NCBI GenBank assembly: GCA_030623425.1
Contig: JAUXMA010000069.1
Span: 1 to 7,845 of the forward strand
Direction: 5' to 3'
Length of the DNA: 7,845 nucleotides
Origin: Rhodospirillaceae bacterium
GTDB lineage: Bacteria > Pseudomonadota > Alphaproteobacteria > Rhodospirillales > 2-02-FULL-58-16
The notes beneath the pieces are model-generated. The model did not search any database. It was not told the DNA's origin and worked only from the letters and a program-made list of their open reading frames with translations. Position 1 is the stretch's first letter. Each line of letters opens with the position of its first letter. Shown here piece by piece: positions 1 to 7,600 of this stretch. Made by a program: the position numbers and the translations under genes.

Positions 1-77
1 CGGGAAACGCCTCACTTATTCTCATTGCCGTTTTTTTCTTCGGTCATGTGGATGTTGGACTGGAGCCGATACGCTTG

Positions 78-1262
78 TCAGTCCGCCGTAAAGGCCTGAA
101 TCCCCGTCTGCGCCCGGCCCAGGATCAGGGCGTGGATGTCGTGGGTACCTTCGTAGGTGTTGACGGTTTCCAGGTTCATCAGGTGGCGGATGACGTGGAA
201 TTCGTCGACGATGCCGTTGCCGCCGTGCATGTCGCGGGCCATCCTGGCGACGTCGAGCGCCTTGCCGCAGGAATTGCGCTTGACCAGGGAAAGGGTCTCG
301 GACGGGCAGCGGCCCTCGTCCATGAGGCGGCCGGCCCGCAAGCAGGCTTGCAGGCCGATGACGATCTCGGTCTGCATGTCGGCGAGCTTCTTCTGGATCA
401 GTTGGTTGGCGGCGAGCGGACGGCCGAACTGCTTGCGATCGAGGGTGTACCGGCGGGCCGCGTGCCAGCAGAATTCGGCCGCCCCCAGCGCCCCCCAGGC
501 GATGCCGTAGCGGGCCTTGTCGAGACAGCCGAAGGGGCCTTTCAGCCCTTCCACCTCGGCGAAGATATTGTCCTCGGGCACGAAAACGCCGTCCATGACG
601 ATCTCGCCGGTCGGCGACGCGCGCAAAGAGAACTTGCCCTCGATCTTGGGCGTGCTCAGTCCTTCCTGGCCGCGCTCGAATACGAAGCCGCGGATGACGC
701 CGTCGAGCTTGGCCCAGACGACGAAGACATCGGCGACGGGCGAATGGGTGATCCACATCTTGGTGCCGGTGAGTTCATAACCGCCGTTGACCTTGACGGC
801 GCGGCTGTTCATGCCGCCCGGAGCGGAACCGTGGTCCGGCTCGGTCAGGCCGAAGCAGCCGATCCATTCTCCGGTCGCCAATTTCGGCAGGTATTTCCGT
901 TTCTGGCTGTCGCCGCCGTAGGCGAAGATGGGATGCATGACCAGCGACGACTGCACGCTCATCGCCGAACGGTAGCTGGAATCCACCCGCTCGATCTCGC
1001 GCGCCGCCAGCCCGTAGGACACGTGGTTGACGGCGGCGCCGCCGAATTCCCCGGGCAAGGTGGAACCCAAAAGCCCCAGCTCGCCCATCTCGGTCATGAT
1101 TTCGCGCTCGAATGTCTCGTCCCTGTTGGCTTTCAGGATGCGCGGCATCAGTTTGGCTTGCGCGTAATCCCTGGCCGTATTGCGGACCAGGCGTTCTTCT
1201 TCGTTCAACTGGTCATCGAACAGGAACGGATCATCCCACTGAAAAGGCGGCTTGGCTGACAT
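78..1262 (-). CDS. gcdH: Glutaryl-CoA dehydrogenase (acyl-CoA dehydrogenase family)
   Basis: The 394-residue product should oxidise and decarboxylate glutaryl-CoA to crotonyl-CoA with FAD in the cytoplasm, passing electrons to ETF, in lysine, tryptophan and glutarate breakdown. The protein reads end to end like the GcdH subfamily. It has the glutaryl-specific segment around residues 92-110 ([14 protein letters not shown], with R98 matching the substrate-binding Arg of human GCDH). It also has the flavin/substrate loop GCFGLTEP at 135-142, the FSLRAS strand at 211-216, and the C-terminal [16 protein letters not shown] block with catalytic base E371. Length is normal for the family. The ATG at 1262 is preferred over a start 12 codons upstream because a GGGAGGA ribosome site precedes it by 10 nt and homology begins there. 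In the conserved TEPxxGSDP loop, residue 147 is Ala where Asp is usual. It is divergent from the TPR gene. The CoA-transferase gene often found beside gcdH is not visible within the window. Confidence 0.96.
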   Translation of the reverse strand: MSAKPPFQWDDPFLFDDQLNEEERLVRNTARDYAQAKLMPRILKANRDETFEREIMTEMGELGLLGSTLPGEFGGAAVNHVSYGLAAREIERVDSSYRSAMSVQSSLVMHPIFAYGGDSQKRKYLPKLATGEWIGCFGLTEPDHGSAPGGMNSRAVKVNGGYELTGTKMWITHSPVADVFVVWAKLDGVIRGFVFERGQEGLSTPKIEGKFSLRASPTGEIVMDGVFVPEDNIFAEVEGLKGPFGCLDKARYGIAWGALGAAEFCWHAARRYTLDRKQFGRPLAANQLIQKKLADMQTEIVIGLQACLRAGRLMDEGRCPSETLSLVKRNSCGKALDVARMARDMHGGNGIVDEFHVIRHLMNLETVNTYEGTHDIHALILGRAQTGIQAFTAD

Positions 1263-1272
1263 TTCGCCATCT

Positions 1273-1279
1273 TCCTCCC
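1273..1279 (-). promoter_or_regulatory. Shine-Dalgarno site of gcdH
   Basis: On the minus strand GGGAGGA lies 10 nt before the ATG at 1262. It decides the start in favour of MSAKPP, since the longer reading would begin upstream of the site and encode it within the protein. An ATG at 1270 on the same strand is in another frame. Confidence 0.7.
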
Positions 1280-1308
1280 GTCGCCCCGTGGCGGTCAAGG
1301 CGGGCGGC

Positions 1309-1337
1309 CTGACAACAACGGAATTTTAGGTTAAGAT
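1309..1337 (+). promoter_or_regulatory. Candidate sigma70-type promoter of the TPR-oxygenase gene
   Basis: CTGACA (1309-1314) and TAAGAT (1332-1337) are separated by exactly 17 nt, matching the -35 and -10 consensus at 5/6 and 4/6 positions. Transcription would begin near 1344, giving a leader of about 38 nt before the ATG at 1382. A perfect 10-bp palindrome, ATGAGCTCAT (1336-1345), overlaps the expected start point and could be an operator. The site was found by eye only, so it remains a candidate. Confidence 0.4.
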
Positions 1338-1381
1338 GAGCTCATGTCCATTCGTTGATTGTCGTGCGAGGTTGAGGGGGA

Positions 1382-2956
1382 ATGAGCCCGAACCCACACC
1401 AAACCCCCGGCAATTCCGCTGCCGACATCGCTTCCGGCCCGGTTGTCCTGAGGGGGGACTTCAGCATTGCCGAGGCCCTGGCGGCGGGATTTCACAATCT
1501 CGAAAAGGGATATTTGCCGCAGGCCGACACCATCTTCCGGCAGATCTTGAATTTCCAGCCGGACAATTTGCAGGCTCTTTTTTCCTGCGCCGAAATCGCC
1601 TCCCGGCTGGGCCGGGGAGACGCCGCCGCCCGGCTGGTCGACGAGATCATCTCGACCAGCCCGGACGATCCCCTCTATCACGCTTCTTTTGGCGAAGCGC
1701 TGCAAGGGTTGGGAATGGCCGAAGAAGCCATTTCCGCTTTCCGCCAAGCCTTGGAAATCGACCCCGACATCGCCGAGGTCCATTGCAACTTAGGCAATTC
1801 GTTGCGCTTTCTTGGAAAAATGGAAGAGGCCCGCGCCGCTTTCAGCCGCGCCACCGAAATCAATCCGCAATTCGCCTTGGCGCATTCCAATGCCGGCGTG
1901 GCGCTGAAGGATCTGGGAAAACTGGACGAAGCCATTGCCGCCTACCGGCGCGCCATCGCCATCGAACCAGGCATGGCCTTGGCTCACAGCAATCTAGGCG
2001 TGGCGCTGAAGAATCTGGATCAACTGGAAGAAGCCGTTGCTTCATATCGCCGCGCCGTTGCAATCCAACCCGATTTCGCCGACGCCCATTGCAATCTGGG
2101 CAATGCCCTGAAAGCGCTGGGCAAGTTCGATGAAGCGCTTGCCGCCTACCGCCACGCCATCGCGGTCAAGCCGGATTTCGCGCAACCGTACGCCAACACC
2201 GGCGCCGTATACATCCAGCAGGGCAATCCCCAGGCGGCGGTGGAGATTTGCGATTCCTTCCACAACGATCATCCCATGGACACCGGCCTGCTCACATGCA
2301 AGGGCATCGCGCTGACCGAAATGGGGGACCGCGAAGGCGCCCGTTACCTTTTCGATTTCGACCGTTTCATCACCGGCTACCGTTTCGACCTGCCTGGGGA
2401 ATTTGCCAACCTTGACGCCTTCCACGACGCCTTGACCAAACACATACTGTCGCATCCGACGTTGGTCCACGAACCTTCCAATTTTAAGACCGTCTCGGGC
2501 ATGCATAGCCGTGAACTGTTGACGGAGCCGAAAGGGCCGGTCGCCTATGTCGAGGAAATGATGAAGGAAGCGGTGACAAGGTATGTGAACTCGCTGCCGG
2601 CGGACCCCGGTCATCCCTTCGTGGCCGGCAAACCGGCGCTCGACAAGATCAACAGCTGGGCGGTGGTGATGAACCGGATGGGCCATCAACTTCCCCATAT
2701 TCACCCGACCGGCTGGCTGACCGGCTGCTATTATGTCAAGATTCCGGACATCGTCGGGCAGTCCGGATCACAGGCCGGCTGGATCGAATTCGGCGAATGC
2801 GGCGCCGAGTGGGATTTCTGCCAAGTGCGGCCGGAAGTGAAAGCCTTCCTGCCCGAGGAAGGACTCATGTACATGTTTCCTTCCTATTTCTACCACCGCA
2901 CCATCCCCTTCGACAGCGAACAGAAACGGATTTGCATCGCCTACGACGTCTTTTGA
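1382..2956 (+). CDS. TPR-repeat protein with C-terminal 2OG-Fe(II) oxygenase-like domain
   Basis: A 524-residue soluble protein with no signal peptide or membrane segment. Residues about 33-300 form tetratricopeptide repeats. Five consecutive units are in exact 34-residue register, with HCN/HSN/HSN/HCN/YAN at 134, 168, 202, 236 and 270, each with the usual LG-x(5)-EA-x(3)-Y/F pattern. TPRs normally bind protein partners. Residues about 420-524 resemble the putative 2OG-Fe(II) oxygenase family 2OG-FeII_Oxy_5. They show a conserved W426, an HIHP motif (H439, H441) followed by GWLTGCYYVKIP, then FPSYFYH (distal H505) and R516 in KRICIAYD, the expected metal-binding and 2-oxoglutarate-binding positions. 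About 120 residues between the two parts are not recognised. The substrate is unknown; protein hydroxylation is only a guess. The ATG at 1382 follows a purine-rich GAGGGGG with short spacing, and GCGAGG at 1366-1371 is the better-spaced alternative. The gene stands alone, divergent from gcdH and convergent with the next gene. Confidence 0.9.
   Translation: MSPNPHQTPGNSAADIASGPVVLRGDFSIAEALAAGFHNLEKGYLPQADTIFRQILNFQPDNLQALFSCAEIASRLGRGDAAARLVDEIISTSPDDPLYHASFGEALQGLGMAEEAISAFRQALEIDPDIAEVHCNLGNSLRFLGKMEEARAAFSRATEINPQFALAHSNAGVALKDLGKLDEAIAAYRRAIAIEPGMALAHSNLGVALKNLDQLEEAVASYRRAVAIQPDFADAHCNLGNALKALGKFDEALAAYRHAIAVKPDFAQPYANTGAVYIQQGNPQAAVEICDSFHNDHPMDTGLLTCKGIALTEMGDREGARYLFDFDRFITGYRFDLPGEFANLDAFHDALTKHILSHPTLVHEPSNFKTVSGMHSRELLTEPKGPVAYVEEMMKEAVTRYVNSLPADPGHPFVAGKPALDKINSWAVVMNRMGHQLPHIHPTGWLTGCYYVKIPDIVGQSGSQAGWIEFGECGAEWDFCQVRPEVKAFLPEEGLMYMFPSYFYHRTIPFDSEQKRICIAYDVF
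1781..2290 (+). repeat. Tandem 102-bp imperfect repeats encoding TPR units
   Basis: Equivalent codons recur at 1781, 1883, 1985, 2087 and 2189, an exact 102-bp period corresponding to 34-residue TPR units. The copies differ at many synonymous and non-synonymous positions, so this is an old, protein-selected repeat and not a recent DNA duplication. Confidence 0.8.
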
Positions 2957-2981
2957 CGGCGCCGAAAATTCGCTGACGCAT

Positions 2982-3740
2982 TCAGAAAGGCAGGGCTTCC
3001 TTGCGTTCGTCGGCGCCGGAGGCGGCCAGAGGAAAGCGCTTGGCGGGGCCGGAGGCAGGCGGACGGGTGCGTTGTTTCTGCTGGCGGCGCTTCTTTTTGC
3101 CTTCAAGATTGGTATCCACGGCGTTGAGGGTAAATTCCGTCCGGACGGCGCCGGAGTTGTTCCTTCTTTCCCTGATCAGCGCATTCAAGGAAACGCCGCC
3201 GGAAACCAACCAACTGTAGCGGCATTCGCGGATTCTTCTTACCGCCCGCCGCAGGCAGCTGCTGGTGGTGGGAATGCCGTAGTCCTTGCTGAGTCTGCCG
3301 ATGATTTCGCTCTCGGTGAGCGATTTGTAGGCATGGACGAATTGCATCCTGTAAACTTTGCGGCCGCCGTCGGCGTCGAGGAACAAAGCCGTGAACGCGC
3401 CGCCTTTCTCCGAGACATAGGTTCCTTTTTTCTCGCCGTCCCTTCGATCCGTAAGGATCAGATTGGAATGCAGGCGGCGCACCATTTCGGGTGTCATGCC
3501 CAGGCTCACGCCTTCGAGTTTGAACTTATCCCTCTTTACCTTGGCCTTGTGTTCGAAAAAGAGGCTGATCCAAGGAACGTCAGCGCCGTAGTTTGCCTTG
3601 TAGAATAAAGAACCAGCCAATGCCAGAAAACCCAGAAGGCAAAGCAAAACGAGGCCGGTCGTGCTAAAGGGCCGATCTTCCTTTTTCGGCAAGCTCTGTC
3701 TTTTGCGCTTTGATTTTATAGTCTTCATGGAGGAAAACAC
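2982..3740 (-). CDS. Hypothetical single-pass membrane-anchored basic protein
   Basis: I do not recognise this 252-residue protein. It has a short, very basic N-terminus (residues 6-23, rich in Lys/Arg), then one hydrophobic helix at about 29-47. By the positive-inside rule, the remaining 200 residues should be periplasmic. The soluble part contains FKLEGVSLGMTPEMV (73-87), a pattern resembling the first helix of small BamE/SmpA-like periplasmic domains. It also has two cysteines (C162, C173) that could form a disulfide, and a basic, proline-containing and probably disordered tail from about 213. There is no lipobox or catalytic motif. The start is GTG at 3740, with GGAG 6 nt upstream. The ATG four codons further in has no ribosome site, because the DNA before it reads TCCTCC. 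Base composition is visibly less GC-rich than in putA. The gene ends 25 bp from the convergent TPR gene with no clear terminator. Existence of the gene is likely; its function is unknown. Confidence 0.75.
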   Translation of the reverse strand: MFSSMKTIKSKRKRQSLPKKEDRPFSTTGLVLLCLLGFLALAGSLFYKANYGADVPWISLFFEHKAKVKRDKFKLEGVSLGMTPEMVRRLHSNLILTDRRDGEKKGTYVSEKGGAFTALFLDADGGRKVYRMQFVHAYKSLTESEIIGRLSKDYGIPTTSSCLRRAVRRIRECRYSWLVSGGVSLNALIRERRNNSGAVRTEFTLNAVDTNLEGKKKRRQQKQRTRPPASGPAKRFPLAASGADERKEALPF

Positions 3741-3746
3741 TCATAT

Positions 3747-3750
3747 CTCC
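3747..3750 (-). promoter_or_regulatory. Shine-Dalgarno site supporting a GTG start
   Basis: GGAG on the minus strand sits 6 nt before the GTG at 3740. It makes GTG the most likely initiator of the membrane protein and argues against the ATG four codons later. Confidence 0.5.
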
Positions 3751-3831
3751 GATCAATGAGTACCCATGGAAATGATAACGTATGAGCGGGTATTTTGTTG
3801 TGATGCCTGTCACCCAAGCCCTCCCCGTGAA

Positions 3832-3862
3832 ACTCCCCATGCATGCTCGATGCATGTGGAGT
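3832..3862. promoter_or_regulatory. Near-perfect 13-bp inverted repeat in the divergent intergenic region
   Basis: The left arm ACTCCCCATGCAT (3832-3844) and right arm ATGCATGTGGAGT (3850-3862) are complementary at 12 of 13 positions around a 5-nt GCTCG spacer. No run of T follows on either strand, so it does not look like an intrinsic terminator. It lies 92 bp upstream of the minus-strand GTG and 57 bp upstream of the KdsC-like ATG, well placed to be an operator for one or both divergent genes. It could also be an RNA hairpin in the KdsC-like leader, or one copy of a dispersed repeat. No gene was seen in the rest of 3741-3918. Confidence 0.6.
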
Positions 3863-3904
3863 AACCTACTGAATTCGGGCTTCCGTCGCGGTAAGGCCGG
3901 CACC

Positions 3905-3910
3905 AAGGGA
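3905..3910 (+). promoter_or_regulatory. Shine-Dalgarno site of the KdsC-like gene
   Basis: AAGGGA lies 8 nt before the ATG at 3919. A stronger AAGGAG occurs inside the gene, just before an in-frame CTG codon (codon 9). A shorter product initiated there is conceivable but less likely than the ATG start. Confidence 0.4.
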
Positions 3911-3918
3911 TCTTTAGA

Positions 3919-4440
3919 ATGCGCGCGCCATCAAGGAGAAAACTGTCCGCCGCCGATTTGCTTCGCCGGCTCGCCGCCGTCAAGCTCTTGTCGCTTGACG
4001 TCGACGGGGTCTTGACGGACGGCGGTCTCTATTTCGCCGATGACGGCAGCCAGCTTCGCAGGTTCAACGTCAAGGACGGAGAGGGCATCAAGCGCCTGCC
4101 GGAGGCGGCGGTCGAAGTCGTCATCATCACCGCCAGCCAAGCTAAATCCATTCTCAAAAGGGCAGAATCCCTGGGCCTTGACCATGTCCGTATCGGCGTC
4201 GAGGACAAGCTCGCGGCGCTTTCGGCTTTGTGCTCGGAGCTGGCGATAGAATTGGCCGAGGTTGCCCATATGGGCGACGACCTCAACGATCTGCCGGTCA
4301 TGGAGGCCGTCGGCTTGCCGCTGAGCGTCGCCGACGCGATGCCGGAGGTGCGAGAACGCGCCCTCTACGTCACCGAAAGGGGCGGCGGCGAGGGCGCCGT
4401 GCGCGAAATCTGCGACCTTCTGTTGGCGGCGCGGAAATAG
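3919..4440 (+). CDS. kdsC: KdsC-like HAD phosphatase (3-deoxy-D-manno-octulosonate 8-phosphate phosphatase family)
   Basis: This 173-residue cytoplasmic enzyme belongs to the KdsC (YrbI) group of Mg-dependent HAD phosphatases. KdsC itself releases phosphate from Kdo-8-phosphate on the way to CMP-Kdo and lipid A-core. The motifs are in order. Motif I is DVDGVLTDG, with nucleophile D27 and acid/base D29. The motif II Thr is T71. The motif III Lys is K97. Motif IV is GDDLND, with D120, D121 and D124. The KdsC-specific C-terminal GGGEGAVREICDLLL closes the protein, and there is no cap insertion, as expected for this tetrameric group. The usual ITGR at motif II reads ITAS (70-73), removing the Arg that contacts the sugar acid in E. 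coli KdsC. None of the common partners (kdsD, kdsB, lptC, lptA) is adjacent, so a phosphatase for another nonulosonate-type sugar is possible. The ATG is preceded by AAGGGA (3905-3910) with 8-nt spacing. Confidence 0.85.
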   Translation: MRAPSRRKLSAADLLRRLAAVKLLSLDVDGVLTDGGLYFADDGSQLRRFNVKDGEGIKRLPEAAVEVVIITASQAKSILKRAESLGLDHVRIGVEDKLAALSALCSELAIELAEVAHMGDDLNDLPVMEAVGLPLSVADAMPEVRERALYVTERGGGEGAVREICDLLLAARK

Positions 4441-4509
4441 GAAAAATCTCCCCTGATACCAAGGATCGATGGCCAAGCGGTCCAGCACCCGGCCGATGGT
4501 CCGGTGGAC

Positions 4510-4552
4510 GATGCCGGTTATGGTCTAGCGCCGGTTGTAAAAAGCCGGCATC
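4510..4552 (+). other. Inverted repeat downstream of the KdsC-like gene
   Basis: GATGCCGG (4510-4517) pairs perfectly with CCGGCATC (4545-4552) across 27 nt and may extend by a G-U and an A-U pair. It is about 70 bp after the KdsC-like stop codon. No T-run follows, so it is not a standard terminator. It may be a leader or 3'-end RNA structure, or chance pairing in GC-rich DNA. Confidence 0.3.
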
Positions 4553-4589
4553 GGCGGCAGGGTCAAGGCGGCCAGTGAGACAAGCGGTG

Positions 4590-4617
4590 TTTTCGCCACT
4601 CGCGGCGGCGGCGAAAA
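4590..4617. promoter_or_regulatory. 8-bp inverted repeat just upstream of putA
   Basis: TTTTCGCC (4590-4597) and GGCGAAAA (4610-4617) are perfectly complementary around 12 nt. The repeat ends 20 bp before the putA ATG, so it is a candidate operator for a proline-responsive regulator, which would be needed because this PutA lacks its own DNA-binding domain. CATAAT and TATTCT hexamers lie between it and the ATG, but no matching -35 element was found. The rest of 4441-4637 holds no gene that I can support. Confidence 0.35.
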
Positions 4618-4637
4618 TTTCATAATCTGCTATTCTC

Positions 4638-7600
4638 ATGTCTTTCATCGGTGAATTTCCCGACCCGGATCCCTTGTGGCGGGACATCGAAGCCGCCACC
4701 CGCGCCGATGAGACGGCGCGTGTCGATGCGCTCCTCATGGAGATTCCCCTGGACGGCAAGGGCCGCCGCCGGATCGCCAAAACGGCGCGCCGTCTGGTCG
4801 AAAAAATACGCCGCCGGGGGGTCGGCCAGGGAGGTCTCGACGCCTTTCTTCACGAGTACGAATTGTCCAACCAGGAAGGCGTCGTGTTGATGTGTCTGGC
4901 CGAGGCGTTGTTGCGCATTCCCGACGCCGAGACCGCCAACCGCCTGATCCGCGACAAGCTTGCCGAGGCCGACTGGGAGGGGCACCTGGGGCACAGCGAA
5001 TCCTGGTTCGTCAATGCCTCGACCTGGGCGCTGATGCTCACCGGCCGTTTCGTCAAGCTGGATGTCGAAACCTTGGGCGACGCGCCCTCGTTGCTGCGCC
5101 GTCTCATCGCCAGGAGCGGCGAGCCGGTGTTGCGCGAGGCCATGAAACGGGCAATGCGCATCATCGGCCGCCAGTTCGTCATGGGGCGGACCATTGGCGA
5201 AGCCCTCGACCGTGCCCGCGAGGGGGAAGCCCGTGGATACCGCTATTCCTACGACATGTTGGGCGAGGCGGCGCGCACCGCCGCCGACGCCGAGGACTAT
5301 TTCAACGCCTATGCCGACGCCATCGGCGCCATCGGCGCGATAAGCGCCGGGCGCGGGGTCATCGACGGGCCGGGAGTGTCGATCAAGCTTTCCGGGCTCC
5401 ATCCCCGATACGAGTTTGGCCAACGCCATAGGGTCATCAACGAACTGGTACCCCGTCTGCTTGAATTGGTCCGCCGGGCGATGGAGGCGGGGGTTGGAGT
5501 CTGCATCGACGCCGAGGAAGCCGAACGGCTGGGCTTGTCGCTCGAGGTGATCGGGGCGGTGTTCGGCGATCGCAGGCTGGCCGGCTGGGAGGGCTTGGGA
5601 CTGGCGGTGCAGGCCTATCAGAAACGGGCGCCCATGGTCATCGACTGGTTGGCGGATCTAGCCCGCCGCCATGGCCGGCGGCTGATGGTGCGGCTGGTCA
5701 AGGGCGCCTATTGGGATACCGAGATCAAGCGCGCCCAGGAACTGGGACTGGACGGCTTTCCGGTCTTTTCCCGCAAGGTTTGCACCGACGTTTCCTTCAT
5801 CGCCTGCGCGGCCAGGCTGTTGGCGGCGCGTGACGCCATCTATCCGATGTTCGCCACCCACAATGCCCAGACCCTGGCGGCGGTGCTGGAATTGGCCGGT
5901 GAATACCGGGATTTCGAATTCCAGCGCCTCCACGGCATGGGCGAATCCCTTTACGACCATGTGGCGGGCAAGGACGGTTTTCATATTCCCTGCCGTGTTT
6001 ACGCACCCGTCGGCGGCTACCGGGAACTACTCGCTTATCTGGTCCGCAGGCTGCTCGAGAACGGCACCAACACTTCCTTCGTCAACCGCTTGGTCGACGA
6101 AGCCCTGCCCATCGACGAGGTCATCGCCGACCCGATAGCGGAAGCCGCCGCGCTCGCTTCCAAGCCGCATCCCCGCATTCCGCTCCCCGCCGCCCTTTAC
6201 GGCGGCGAACGACGCAACTCAAAAGGCGTCGACTTGAGCGATCCGGCCACCTTGCGGCCCTTGGCCGAGGCCATGGCGGCGGCGCGCGGGCCGTGGCGGG
6301 CGGTGGCGGGTTCGATCGGGGAGAGGCCTGTCCTCGATCCCTCGGACCGCCGCCGCCGGGTCGGCGCCGTCGCCGAGGCGACGGCCGGGGACGTCAAGCT
6401 GGCGGTGGCGCGGGCGGCGGCGGCGGCCCCGGCTTGGGGCGCGACGGCGGCCGGCGACAGGGCCGCCTGTCTCGAGCGGGCGGCGGACATCCTGGAAAGG
6501 AAGATGCCGGAACTCATCGCGCTGCTTGTCCGCGAAGCCGGCAAAACCATCGCCGACGCCGTCGCGGAAGTGCGCGAGGCGGTGGATTTCTGCCGCTATT
6601 ACGCCGCCGCCGCCGGCGAATTCACCGGCCCGCGAACAATGCCCGGCCCGACCGGCGAGGACAACCAATTGTCCCTGCACGGGCGCGGCGTTTTCGCCTG
6701 CATCTCGCCATGGAACTTTCCTCTCGCCATTTTCATCGGCCAGGTGGCGGCGGCGTTGGCCGCCGGCAATGCCGTCGTCGCCAAGCCGGCGGAGCAAACA
6801 CCCTTGATGGCGGCCATGGCCAGCGGGATTCTGTACCAGGGTGGGATTCCCGAAGACGTGTTGCGTCTTGTCGCCGGCGACGGTCCCTCGGTGGGTGCCC
6901 CCTTGGTTGCCGACAGCGGCATTTCCGGCGTCGCCTTTACCGGCTCGATGGATACGGCGCGGCGGATCAACCAGGCCCTGGCCGCCCGCCCCGGCCCGAT
7001 CATTCCCTTGATCGCCGAAACCGGCGGCCAGAACGTCATGATCGCCGATTCCACGGCATTGCCCGAACAAGTGGTCGAGGACGCGCTTCGCTCGGCTTTC
7101 AGCGGCGCCGGCCAAAGGTGCTCGGCACTGCGGGTGCTGTTCGTGCAGGCCGACATCGGCGAGCGCCTGACGGCGATGCTGACGGGAGCGGCGGCGGAAC
7201 TGACGGTGGGCGATCCGGCGCAACTGGCGACGGACGTGGGACCGGTGATCGACGACGAAGCGCTGACCCTGTTGCGGGCCCACGCCGGGCGCATGGACCG
7301 CGAGGCGCGTCTGCTTTGCCGGGTCGACCCGGCCGGGGACTTCGCCCATGGCACCTTCTTCGCCCCGCGGATTTATCAAATCGACGCTTTGAGCCAATTG
7401 AAGGGGGAAGTGTTCGGGCCCATCCTCCATGTCATCAATTACGCCGCCGACCGCTTGGACGCGGTCATCGAGGCGGTCAACGACACCGGCTATGGTCTGA
7501 CTCTGGGCATCCACAGCCGGGTCGAAACCACCGTCCGTTACATCCATGACCGCTTGCGCGTCGGCAACACCTATGTCAACCGCAATATGATCGGCGCCGT

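Noticed and set aside
48..1259. Long plus-strand ORF (403 codons) opposite gcdH
   Set aside because: It is a mirror of the strongly conserved gcdH frame. Its translation has no recognisable domain, and long antisense frames are common where third positions are G/C.
2951..2990. Possible bidirectional terminator between the convergent TPR and membrane-protein genes
   Set aside because: CGGCGCCG flanked by T's and A's is self-complementary but leaves no room for a hairpin loop, so it does not make a credible terminator.
3791..3823. GGGT...ACCC and GTGA...TCAC short inverted repeats in the divergent gap
   Set aside because: The stems are only 4 bp and are expected by chance; they are much weaker than the nearby 13-bp repeat.
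3664..3906. 80-codon minus-strand ORF spanning the divergent gap
   Set aside because: It covers the inverted repeat and the beginning of the membrane-protein gene in another frame, and shows no domain. The GTG-started frame has a better ribosome site and a proper membrane helix.
4470..4560. GGCCAAGCGG, reminiscent of the D-arm region of Leu/Ser tRNAs
   Set aside because: No complementary acceptor stem, T-arm GGTTCGAATCC-like segment or anticodon arm could be fitted around it.
4230..4780. Alternative ORFs bridging the KdsC-like gene and putA (plus strand 4230-4625, minus strand 4370-4780)
   Set aside because: Each overlaps a conserved gene in another frame, is Arg-rich and has no ribosome site or recognisable motif.
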